NCBI GenBank assembly: GCA_040905925.1
Contig: JBBDQO010000097.1
Location: 1-24,218, forward strand
From: JALYNX01 sp040905925
Lineage (GTDB): Bacteria; Actinomycetota; Acidimicrobiia; Spongiisociales; ZC4RG35
Reading direction: 5' to 3'
DNA: 24,218 bases
Shown here: piece after piece, positions 7,008-13,984 of the stretch
Layout of the letters: each line of letters opens with the position of its first letter
Position numbering within the stretch: the first letter of the stretch is position 1
The notes under the pieces: model-generated
Told to the model about the DNA's origin: nothing
Databases searched by the model: none
What the model saw: only the letters and a program-made list of their open reading frames with translations
Position numbers and translations under genes: made by a program

Positions 7008-7920
7008 TCTTCCCGGGTCACCGGTGACACCAGAGATCGTGATGTCTGCGCCTGACCTGCGAACCCGATCGACGGCGGCGGCGTACCTGGCACTCACCAA
7101 ACCACGCATCATCGAGTTGCTCCTAATCACCACCGTCCCCGCGATGTTGCTGGCGGCGGGCGCCTGGCCAGGAGCATGGATCCTGATCACCACCCTGATC
7201 GGGGGGACCCTCTCCGCAGGCGGCGCCAACGCGCTCAACAACTACTTCGATCGCGACATCGACGAGGTGATGCGACGCACCAGGGGTCGGCCGCTGGCCC
7301 GACACGAGGTGGCTCCGACCAATGCCCTGGTCTTCGGCATTTGCCTCGGAATCGCCGGTTTCGCCTGGCTCTGGGCCACAACCAACCTCCTCGCCGCATC
7401 CATCTCGACCGCCGCCCTTCTCTTCTATGTCCTCGTCTACACGGTGGCGTTGAAGAGGTCGACGACCCAGAACATCGTCATCGGGGGAGCTGCCGGGGCG
7501 GCTCCGGTCTTGGTGGGCTGGGCCGCGATCACCGGTGGGATCGCCCTGCCCGCCTGGGTTCTGTTCTTCATCGTCTTCTACTGGACCCCACCTCATTTCT
7601 GGGCTCTCGCCATCCGCTATCGGGAGGACTACGCCCGAGCCGGGGTGCCGATGCTCCCGGTGGTGGTCGGAGTCGAGGCCACAACAAGGAAGATGCTCCT
7701 CTACACGGCGCTCATGGTTGGGATCACCCTGCTCCTGGTCCCGGTGGCGGGGATGGGTTGGATCTACCTGCTGGCCGCAATCGGACTTGGCGCCTGGTTT
7801 CTCTGGGACTCCTGGAGGGTCTATCTGCACCCGGATGAGGCGATGCGCCTCTTCACCACCTCGACGGTCTATCTCGCGGCACTCTTCGCCTCGGTGATGC
7901 TGGACGTACTAATCCGATGA
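6997..7920 (+). CDS. ctaB: Protoheme IX farnesyltransferase (haem O synthase)
   Basis: The 307-residue polytopic UbiA-family prenyltransferase transfers a farnesyl group to haem B to make haem O, the precursor of haem A for the oxidase encoded downstream. The family start LALTKPRIIELLL is present at about 29-41. The first Asp-rich motif is NNYFDRDIDEVMRRTRGRPL (about 81-100; Asp85 and Asp89 for Mg-diphosphate), and the second conserved loop YWTPPHFWALAIRYREDY lies near 194-211. About nine membrane helices are expected. The ATG at 6997 overlaps the small upstream gene by 11 bases, and the stop overlaps the following lipoprotein gene by 4. The haem A synthase gene ctaA is not in this window. 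Confidence 0.95.
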   Translation: MSTDLPGSPVTPEIVMSAPDLRTRSTAAAYLALTKPRIIELLLITTVPAMLLAAGAWPGAWILITTLIGGTLSAGGANALNNYFDRDIDEVMRRTRGRPLARHEVAPTNALVFGICLGIAGFAWLWATTNLLAASISTAALLFYVLVYTVALKRSTTQNIVIGGAAGAAPVLVGWAAITGGIALPAWVLFFIVFYWTPPHFWALAIRYREDYARAGVPMLPVVVGVEATTRKMLLYTALMVGITLLLVPVAGMGWIYLLAAIGLGAWFLWDSWRVYLHPDEAMRLFTTSTVYLAALFASVMLDVLIR

Positions 7921-8753
7921 GACGGCTCCTTCCAGTTCTGGCCGGTGCATTTCTCCTGCTCGGCGCCTGCTCTTCCGAGGCGGGGACTCCGTTTGGCATC
8001 GTTGCCTCGTCGCCGTTGAGCATCGGAGTCGGCGAGCAGCGGGTCATGTTCGGGCTGATCGACCAGGAGACCAATGAATACCTGGCATCCCCCGACCACC
8101 CAGCCACGATCACCCTTCGTGACGAGAACGGTGCCCCCATCGAGACCTATCCCACCGAGTTCATGTGGACTGTGGAGGATGTCCGCGGCCTGTATGTCGC
8201 CCAGATGGTGATCCCCGAGGCGGCCACCTATCAGGTGACGATCGACGCCGAGGGATTCACCACGGCAGGCCCGATGGGTTTGGTGGCGGTCGACGACCCG
8301 TCAGTGATCCAGGCGGGTGATTCGGCTCCGTTGTCCGAGACCCGGGTTTCCGCCGACTACCCGGACCTTGGCCTCATCACCTCGGATCCTGACCCTGACC
8401 CCGCCATGTACCAGCTGTCGGTCGCCGAGGCGGTGACGGGCGGGAACCCGGTCGTGATCGTCTTCGCCACACCGGGGTTCTGCGCCAGTGCCACTTGTGG
8501 GCCCCTGCTGGATCAGGTCAAGAGTCTTCAAGCCGACTACCCGGGGGTCGAGTTCATCCACGTCGAGATCTACGAGGACCTCCAGGTGACCGACCAGAGC
8601 AAGCTGACCCCGGTGGCGGCGGTCGGCGAATGGGGTCTGCCTTCGGAACCTTGGGTGTTCGTCGTCGACAGCTCCGGCGCTGTCACCGCCGCTTTCGAAG
8701 GTGCGGCACGTGACGAGGAGCTCAGCTCGGCGATCGAGGCTGTCGCCCCCTGA
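7917..8753 (+). CDS. Thioredoxin-fold lipoprotein with a CX4C motif
   Basis: The protein has 278 residues with a lipobox (LGAC, lipidated Cys18). Residues about 24-140 look like an all-beta domain (TITLRDENGAP, YQVTIDAEGF). Residues about 155-278 look like a thioredoxin fold: VVIVFATPGFCASATCGPLLDQV carries Cys189 and Cys194, spaced CX4C rather than the CXXC of thioredoxins or the CXXXC of Sco proteins. LPSEPWVFVVDSSG near 240-253 matches the cis-Pro strand region and the following strand. It overlaps ctaB and precedes ctaC, so a role as an extracytoplasmic thiol reductase or copper chaperone for the CuA site is plausible. That function is inference. Confidence 0.78.
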   Translation: MRRLLPVLAGAFLLLGACSSEAGTPFGIVASSPLSIGVGEQRVMFGLIDQETNEYLASPDHPATITLRDENGAPIETYPTEFMWTVEDVRGLYVAQMVIPEAATYQVTIDAEGFTTAGPMGLVAVDDPSVIQAGDSAPLSETRVSADYPDLGLITSDPDPDPAMYQLSVAEAVTGGNPVVIVFATPGFCASATCGPLLDQVKSLQADYPGVEFIHVEIYEDLQVTDQSKLTPVAAVGEWGLPSEPWVFVVDSSGAVTAAFEGAARDEELSSAIEAVAP

Positions 8754-8773
8754 AACGGGCTGATCCGCCTAAG

Positions 8774-8803
8774 TTGGTCGGCGGTTGGCAAGGTCCGTAT
8801 GAT
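8774..8803 (+). promoter_or_regulatory. Putative promoter of the ctaC-ctaG operon
   Basis: TTGGTC (8774-8779), an 18-base spacer and TATGAT (8798-8803, close to consensus) lie in the 59-base gap before ctaC. The ATG follows 9 bases after the -10, so the transcript should be leaderless or have a leader of a few bases; no Shine-Dalgarno sequence is visible. This is the best promoter-like match in the window. Confidence 0.55.
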
Positions 8804-8812
8804 GCCGAACCG

Positions 8813-9871
8813 ATGGCCCCGTCCCGTCAACGTCTGGCACGCCTCGGCGCAGTGGTCGGGTCGGCCCTTGTTCTCAGCGCCTGCTCGTTGATCGGTATCG
8901 AGGATGCCCCGATGACGGCGCTGGACCCCAAGGGGCCTTTCTCCCGTCGCGAGGATGATCTGTTCTGGCCGGTGTTCTGGATCGCAACCGCGGTCTTCAT
9001 CCTCGTCCAGGGGGCGATCCTGGTTGCGGTCTTCCTGTATCGGGATCGGGAGGGCGCCAAGGAGGCAAAACAGCTTCATGGAAGCCCCAAGCTCGAGGTG
9101 CTGTGGACAGTGATCCCCGCCTTGATCCTGGCCGGGATTGCAGTCCCAACCACCGTGGCCGTCTTCGATCTGACCGAGTGCGGTGAGGGCGCGATCGAGA
9201 TCGAGGTGATCGGGCATCAATGGTGGTTCGAGTACCGCTATCCCGAAGCCGGGGTGGCGACGGCCAACGTGATGGTGATTCCGGCGGACCAAGAGGTTTG
9301 CGCCAACCTGACCTCCGAGGACGTGATCCACAACTTCTGGGTCCCTGCCCTCAACGGCAAGCGCTATCTGATCCCGGGTCAGACCACCCAGTTGCGGCTT
9401 CAGGCCGATGAGCCGGGGGAGTTCTGGGGTCAGTGCGCCGAGTTCTGTGGTCTGTCCCACTCCCTGATGCGGGCCCGGGTCCAAGCACTTCCGGCAGCCG
9501 ATTACGAGGCATGGCTGGTCGACCAGGCGGAGCCGACACCTCTCCCGGCCGAGGGAACCCCCGAGTACGACGGGTACCAGGTATTCCTGTCCAGAGGCTG
9601 CACCCAATGTCACACGGTGCGCTTCGATGACGATACGGCCTCGAACATCGTTCCCGACGATGCCTTCTCCGGTCCCGAGCTCACCCATTTCGCGTCCCGA
9701 AACGTCTTCGCCGGGGCCACCCTCCCCGGTGAGGGCGAGACCCGGGAGGGGGCGCTCAAGGAATGGCTCTCGGATCCGCCGTCCTACAAGCCCGGTAGCT
9801 TCATGCCCAACCTCGCCCTGACCGAGCAGGAGATCGACGATCTGATCATCTGGCTGGAGAGCAACCAATGA
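8813..9871 (+). CDS. ctaC: Cytochrome c oxidase subunit II with fused cytochrome c domain
   Basis: The protein has 352 residues. A lipobox (LSAC, Cys24) suggests the mature N-terminus is lipidated. Two membrane helices follow (about 55-78 and 97-117). The periplasmic-side cupredoxin domain carries the CuA ligands: His173 (VIHNFW) and Cys208, Cys212, His216 and Met219 in CAEFCGLSHSLM, with the electron-entry aromatic cluster QWWFEY before them. A C-terminal class I cytochrome c domain (about 250-352) has the haem motif CTQCH (263-267) and a Met ligand candidate in SFMPNL. This is the caa3 arrangement, in which electrons pass from haem c to CuA to subunit I. An upstream in-frame TTG at 8774 coincides with the -35 box, so the ATG at 8813 is preferred. 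It overlaps ctaD by 4 bases. Confidence 0.95.
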   Translation: MAPSRQRLARLGAVVGSALVLSACSLIGIEDAPMTALDPKGPFSRREDDLFWPVFWIATAVFILVQGAILVAVFLYRDREGAKEAKQLHGSPKLEVLWTVIPALILAGIAVPTTVAVFDLTECGEGAIEIEVIGHQWWFEYRYPEAGVATANVMVIPADQEVCANLTSEDVIHNFWVPALNGKRYLIPGQTTQLRLQADEPGEFWGQCAEFCGLSHSLMRARVQALPAADYEAWLVDQAEPTPLPAEGTPEYDGYQVFLSRGCTQCHTVRFDDDTASNIVPDDAFSGPELTHFASRNVFAGATLPGEGETREGALKEWLSDPPSYKPGSFMPNLALTEQEIDDLIIWLESNQ

Positions 9872-11901
9872 CCGCCACCGCCGAGCGCCCGCAGACCACG
9901 ATCTTCCGACGCCCATCGGCGAAGACCGGCATCTGGTCCTGGGTGACGACTGTCGATCACAAGCGGATCGGGATCATGTACGGCTACGCCGCCTTCACCT
10001 TCTTCATCATCGGGGGGCTGGAGGCCCTGTTGCTCCGGATCCAGCTGGCGCAGGCGAACTCCGAGTTCCTTACCGCCGGTGCCTACAACGCCCTGTTCAC
10101 CATGCATGGCACCACCATGATCTTCCTCTTCGTGATGCCGGCATCGTCGGCGTTCATGAACTACCTGCTCCCGCTGATGATCGGGGCTCGGGATGTGGCT
10201 TTCCCCAGGCTCAACGCCCTCTCGTGGTGGGTCTTCTTCTTCGGCGGGATCTTCCTCTACTCGACCTTCATCTTCGGGACTTCGCTGGCCCCGGTGGGGG
10301 CCGCCGGCGTGCCCGGCAACCTGGCCGCCGGCGGTGGTCCCGGTAGTCTCAACTTCCTCGCCAATTCGCCCGACGCAGGGTGGTTCGCATACCAGCCCAA
10401 CGCCGGTCCCCTCTACTCGTCGGGCACCGCCATGGACTTTTGGGCGCTGGGGTTGCAGATCCTCGGTCTCGCCTCGTTGGTCTCCGCGGTCAATTTCCTG
10501 GTCACCATCTTCAACATGCGGGCCAAAGGGATGCGTCTGCTCCGGATGCCGGTGTTCGTCTGGATGTCGATGGTTGTCGCCTTCCTCTTGCTGTTCTCGA
10601 TCCCGATCATCGCGGTGGCGCTGTTCATGGTGACCTTCGACCGTCAGTTCGGGTCGCTGTTCTTCGCCCCGGTGGGTGGCGGAGACCCAATCCTGTGGCA
10701 ACACCTCTTCTGGCTGTTCGGCCATCCCGAGGTCTACATCCTGGTCTTGCCTGCGATGGGAATGGTCTCCGAGATCCTCCCCACCTTCTCTCGCAAGCCG
10801 CTCTTCGGTTACTCGGCAGTGGTTTTCGCCGGCGCCGCCATCGGCTTCATCGGCTTCGGGGTGTGGGCCCATCACATGTTCTCTTCGGGGATCACCCCGG
10901 TGGCGCAGGCGGCGTTCGGGCTGTCCACCATGACCATCGCCATCCCCACCGGGATCAAGATCTTCAACTGGCTGGGGACGATGTGGATGGGTCGGATACG
11001 TCTCACCACCTCGATGCTGTTCGCCATCGGGTTCGTCGCCATGTTCACCATCGGCGGTCTGTCCGGGGTGACCCACGCCGTGGTGCCCTCGGACTGGCAG
11101 CAAACAGACACCTACTACATCGTGGCCCACTTCCACTATGTGTTGTTCGGCGGCGCCATCTTCGGCCTCTTCGGTGGCCTCTATTACTGGTTCCCCAAGC
11201 TCACCGGGAAGGTGATGAACGAGAAACTGGGAAAGACCCATTTCTGGCTGCAACTGCTGGGGTTCAACCTCACCTTCGCCCCGATGCATTGGCTGGGTCT
11301 TCAGGGCATGGTGCGTCGGACCTGGAAGTACGCACCGGAAACCGGTCTCCAGCCATGGAACCTCGCGGTGACCGTCGGCGCTTTCATCATCGCCCTCTCA
11401 ATCCTGGTCTTCATCGTCAACTGGGTCACCAGCAAGCGCCGCGGCCAGCCCTCAGGACTCGACCCATGGGACGCGAGGACCATCGAGTGGATGAGTCCCA
11501 ACCCCACACCCGAATACAACTTCGCGGTTCCCCCGGTGGTTACCCGTCTCGACCATTTCTGGCATCTCAAGTACGACGAAGACCCGGATGGGCGTGCCGT
11601 TCGCAAGCCCGACGCCGATGAGGTCCTGGCCAGGATGGAGCACGATCAGCTCAACCCGGCCTCGCCGATCCACCTCCCCAATCCCTCATATTTTCCCTTC
11701 TTCATGGCGACCGCTTTCCCCCTGATCTTCTACGGGATCATCTACCACGAGGCACTATGGGGCAAGGCCCTGATCTTCGTCGGCGCCGTCATCGGCCTGA
11801 CCTCGGTGATCGGGTGGGCGATCGAGCCGGTCGAGGAGCCACATCATGTCGGCACCGACGACGAGGAACACTCCGGCGAGCACGAGGATGCCCATGGCTG
11901 A
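9868..11901 (+). CDS. ctaD: Cytochrome c oxidase subunit I (aa3 type, A1-like) with C-terminal extension
   Basis: The 677-residue haem-copper oxidase catalytic subunit reduces O2 to water and pumps protons. Visible ligands are His80 (FTMHG) for low-spin haem a; His286 and Tyr290 (GHPEVY, the crosslinked pair), His335 and His336 for CuB; and His421/His423 (HFHY) for the haems. The A1-type gating Glu288 and the K-channel Lys364 (PTGIKIFNW) are present. The usual acidic residue at the D-channel mouth, just before the YN of GAYNALFTMHG, is missing (Gly71-Ala72). After the twelve core helices, two more helices (about 610-650) and a His/Glu-rich tail follow. This corresponds to the Bacillus-type arrangement in which the first helices of subunit III are carried by subunit I. 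Confidence 0.96.
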   Translation: MTATAERPQTTIFRRPSAKTGIWSWVTTVDHKRIGIMYGYAAFTFFIIGGLEALLLRIQLAQANSEFLTAGAYNALFTMHGTTMIFLFVMPASSAFMNYLLPLMIGARDVAFPRLNALSWWVFFFGGIFLYSTFIFGTSLAPVGAAGVPGNLAAGGGPGSLNFLANSPDAGWFAYQPNAGPLYSSGTAMDFWALGLQILGLASLVSAVNFLVTIFNMRAKGMRLLRMPVFVWMSMVVAFLLLFSIPIIAVALFMVTFDRQFGSLFFAPVGGGDPILWQHLFWLFGHPEVYILVLPAMGMVSEILPTFSRKPLFGYSAVVFAGAAIGFIGFGVWAHHMFSSGITPVAQAAFGLSTMTIAIPTGIKIFNWLGTMWMGRIRLTTSMLFAIGFVAMFTIGGLSGVTHAVVPSDWQQTDTYYIVAHFHYVLFGGAIFGLFGGLYYWFPKLTGKVMNEKLGKTHFWLQLLGFNLTFAPMHWLGLQGMVRRTWKYAPETGLQPWNLAVTVGAFIIALSILVFIVNWVTSKRRGQPSGLDPWDARTIEWMSPNPTPEYNFAVPPVVTRLDHFWHLKYDEDPDGRAVRKPDADEVLARMEHDQLNPASPIHLPNPSYFPFFMATAFPLIFYGIIYHEALWGKALIFVGAVIGLTSVIGWAIEPVEEPHHVGTDDEEHSGEHEDAHG

Positions 11902-12517
11902 CGTTCTCCACGAGCCGCAATTGGATCATCCCGAGCACGAGTCGACCGGTGTCGACAACCGCAAACTCGGGATGTGGCTGTTCCTCAGCTCGGAGTTCTT
12001 GTTCTTCGGCGCCCTCATCTCGAACTACCTGTTGTATTCGAACCGGGCGGGGTTCGCCGGCACCTATCCGTCCGAGATCTACGACATCCCGTTCACCTCG
12101 GTCAGCTCGTTCGTCCTCTTGATGAGCTCGTTGACCATGGTCCTCGCCCACAATGCATTGACTCGCGCCGACATCAATGGGACCAGGACATGGCTGTTTG
12201 CCACGGCGGCCCTGGGGTCGGTGTTCCTCGGTGGTCAGGTCTTCGAGTTCACCGAGTTCATCGTCAACAACGACATGACGCTCACCACCAACCCGGCGGC
12301 CTCCGCCTTCTACGTTCTCACCGGCTTCCACGGCACCCACGTGGCGATCGGGGTCATCATGCTCCTCTCCCTGTGGGGCATCTCACGACGCCCGGGTGGG
12401 CTAAGTGAGAAACACGGGATGAATCTCGAACTGGTCGGCCTCTACTGGCACTTCGTCGACATCATCTGGATCGTGATCTTCACCGTCGTCTATCTGTTGT
12501 CGGTGCCCCCAACATGA
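11894..12517 (+). CDS. ctaE: Cytochrome c oxidase subunit III (five-helix form)
   Basis: The 207-residue protein has five predicted helices. Subunit III signatures are KLGMWLFLSSEFLFFGALISNY at the first helix, GSVFLGGQVFEFTEF, LTGFHGTHVAIGVIML and GLYWHFVDIIWIVIFTVVYL at the end. It supports the stability of the catalytic subunit and O2 access. The missing first two helices appear to be fused to CtaD. Several in-frame starts exist (11846, 11888, 11894). ATG 11894 is chosen because GAGG (11884-11887) sits 6 bases upstream and the mature protein aligns from there. It overlaps the end of ctaD by 8 bases and ctaF by 4. Confidence 0.94.
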   Translation: MADVLHEPQLDHPEHESTGVDNRKLGMWLFLSSEFLFFGALISNYLLYSNRAGFAGTYPSEIYDIPFTSVSSFVLLMSSLTMVLAHNALTRADINGTRTWLFATAALGSVFLGGQVFEFTEFIVNNDMTLTTNPAASAFYVLTGFHGTHVAIGVIMLLSLWGISRRPGGLSEKHGMNLELVGLYWHFVDIIWIVIFTVVYLLSVPPT

Positions 12518-12822
12518 CCACCGAGCACCACCACCCGACACCGGCCCAGTACTGGAAGATTGCGGTCCTCTTGGGAGTGCTCACCGCCATCGAGGTTGGG
12601 ATGTACTACATCAACCGGGCGTATGACCTCGGAGCGCTGAACGCTATTTCGCTCGTCATCCTGGCGACGCTGAAGTTCGTCATCGTGGTGGCGTTCTATA
12701 TGCATCTTCGTTACGAGAAATCGACCCTCAGTCGCTTCTTCACCGGCGGTTTCGTGCTGGCCGCCTCTCTCTACACGGTGGTCCTGGCTGCCCTTGGAGT
12801 CCTGGTCATCAGGGGATCCTGA
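12514..12822 (+). CDS. ctaF: Cytochrome c oxidase subunit IV (prokaryotic, CtaF-like)
   Basis: The 102-residue protein has three membrane helices (about 15-33, 42-64 and 74-97). It begins with a His-rich start (MTTEHHHPTPAQYW) and contains the family-typical KFVIVVAFYMHLRYE between helices 2 and 3. This matches the small prokaryotic oxidase subunit IV, which stabilises the complex and has no known cofactor. It overlaps ctaE by 4 bases and ctaG by one (TGATG), consistent with coupled translation. Confidence 0.9.
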   Translation: MTTEHHHPTPAQYWKIAVLLGVLTAIEVGMYYINRAYDLGALNAISLVILATLKFVIVVAFYMHLRYEKSTLSRFFTGGFVLAASLYTVVLAALGVLVIRGS

Positions 12823-13631
12823 TGCCGTTGCCTCCCTGGCACCCACATTTCGACCTATGGCTCTTGGTCTTCGTCCTCGGGTTCGGGTACTGGTACGCCG
12901 ACAAGCGCCTCCGACCGTTGCTGGCTCCCGACGCGCCCCGAGCGACCGCGGGCCAGCGCTGGCAGTGGTACGGGGCTCTTGCCGCGTTGTTTGTTGTCTC
13001 GGGATGGCCGATCCACGACGTCGGGGAGACCGCGTTGTTCACGCTCCACATGATCGAGCACATGGTCATCGCCCTGGTGGTGCCACCCTTGCTTCTCCGG
13101 GGTTGCCCGCGCTGGCTTGGCGACATCACTCTCGGGCAGCGAAAGGTGGCGCGACTGCTCCGGCCCCTGGCGCGGGCGGTGCCGGCGTTCGTCATCTTCA
13201 ACACCACGTTCATCTTGATCCACTGGCCCGACCTGGTCGGGTGGATGCTGACCAGTCGCTCGATCCATTTCGTGGTCCACGCCTGGCTGTTCGGGGCGGC
13301 GATACTGATGTGGTTCCCCATCTTCTCGCCCACGGCGGCGATTCCGCGTCTCAACCCGCCCGCACAGATGCTCTATCTGTTTCTCCAATCCCTGCTTCCG
13401 ACCGTCCCAGCTTCGTTTCTCACCTTCTCCTCGGTCCCGATCTACCCGGTCTACGGTGACGCCGCGCTCGCCTACGGTCTCACCGCAGTGGCAGATCAGA
13501 CGATCGCCGGCGTCATCATGAAACTCGGTGGAGGTCTTTTGCTGTGGGTCACCATTGCTTTGATCTGGTTCCGCTGGACCAAACAGGAGCGGGATTGGGA
13601 GAGGCTGGAATCGTCGCTGAGGGCGGGTTGA
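12822..13631 (+). CDS. ctaG: Cytochrome c oxidase assembly factor CtaG (caa3 type)
   Basis: The 269-residue membrane protein of the caa3_CtaG family has about seven helices. Characteristic features are the N-terminal WHPHFDLWLL, HMIEHMVIALVVPPLLLRG in the third helix, RSIHFVVHAWLFGAAILMWFPI, and DQTIAGVIMKLGGGLLLW near the end. Members of this family are needed for a functional caa3 oxidase in Bacillus, probably in copper supply, and are unrelated to the Cox11-type CtaG. The His in membrane segments fit a metal role. The start overlaps the ctaF stop, and the stop overlaps a TTG start of the next gene. Confidence 0.93.
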   Translation: MPLPPWHPHFDLWLLVFVLGFGYWYADKRLRPLLAPDAPRATAGQRWQWYGALAALFVVSGWPIHDVGETALFTLHMIEHMVIALVVPPLLLRGCPRWLGDITLGQRKVARLLRPLARAVPAFVIFNTTFILIHWPDLVGWMLTSRSIHFVVHAWLFGAAILMWFPIFSPTAAIPRLNPPAQMLYLFLQSLLPTVPASFLTFSSVPIYPVYGDAALAYGLTAVADQTIAGVIMKLGGGLLLWVTIALIWFRWTKQERDWERLESSLRAG

Positions 13632-13957
13632 CCCCGGTCTGGGTCGCCGACCGCCACCGTCTGCATTCCGTTTCCCGATTGACCGGAATCGTCACGCTGG
13701 TCGCGGTGATGGCCTGCACTTCAACCTCGGGTACCGCTCGCGGGGTGGTCGTCTCGGTTGAGGGAAGCCTGGAGGAGGTGACGGCCTTCACGGTCCTGGT
13801 GGAGGGGGAGGAGTGGCGTCTCCTCCCCGTCGACGACGGTGATTACGCATTCGCCCTCCCTCACCTGCGCGAGCACCGATTCACCGGTCAGCCGATATTG
13901 GTCGGCTGGGAGTTGGTGGATAACGTTCGCTACGCATTGAGCCTGACCGACGGATAG
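13628..13957 (+). CDS. Small predicted lipoprotein at the end of the oxidase operon
   Basis: The protein has 109 residues from a TTG start at 13628 that overlaps the ctaG stop. The N-terminal signal ends in a lipobox (VMAC, lipidated Cys30). A compact domain follows, with GVVVSVEGSLEEVTAFTVLVEGEEWRLLP, FALPHLREHRF and a YALSLTDG ending; alternating hydrophobic strands suggest a small beta barrel or OB-like fold. The family is not recognised. The choice of start is uncertain, since TTG 13679 also lies before the signal. Its position directly behind ctaG suggests an accessory role at the outer face of the membrane, but nothing in the sequence proves this. Confidence 0.65.
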   Translation: MTPVWVADRHRLHSVSRLTGIVTLVAVMACTSTSGTARGVVVSVEGSLEEVTAFTVLVEGEEWRLLPVDDGDYAFALPHLREHRFTGQPILVGWELVDNVRYALSLTDG

Positions 13958-13972
13958 CGGGCTCGGAACAAC

Positions 13973-13976
13973 GGAG
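13973..13976 (+). promoter_or_regulatory. Ribosome binding site deciding the TTG start of the aminotransferase
   Basis: GGAG lies 8 bases before TTG 13985 and no ATG or GTG is better placed near the family's N-terminal motif. This is one of the few genes here with a clear Shine-Dalgarno sequence. Confidence 0.55.
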
Positions 13977-13984
13977 CACATATC

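Noticed and set aside
8774..8812. Earlier TTG start for ctaC at 8774
   Set aside because: The TTG is the first triplet of the best -35 box, and the extra 13 residues would precede a complete lipoprotein signal; ATG 8813 fits better.
9784..11289. 501-codon open frame antisense to ctaC/ctaD
   Set aside because: Very rich in His, Glu, Gly and Asp, without hydrophobic core or motifs; an antisense shadow of the highly conserved ctaD.
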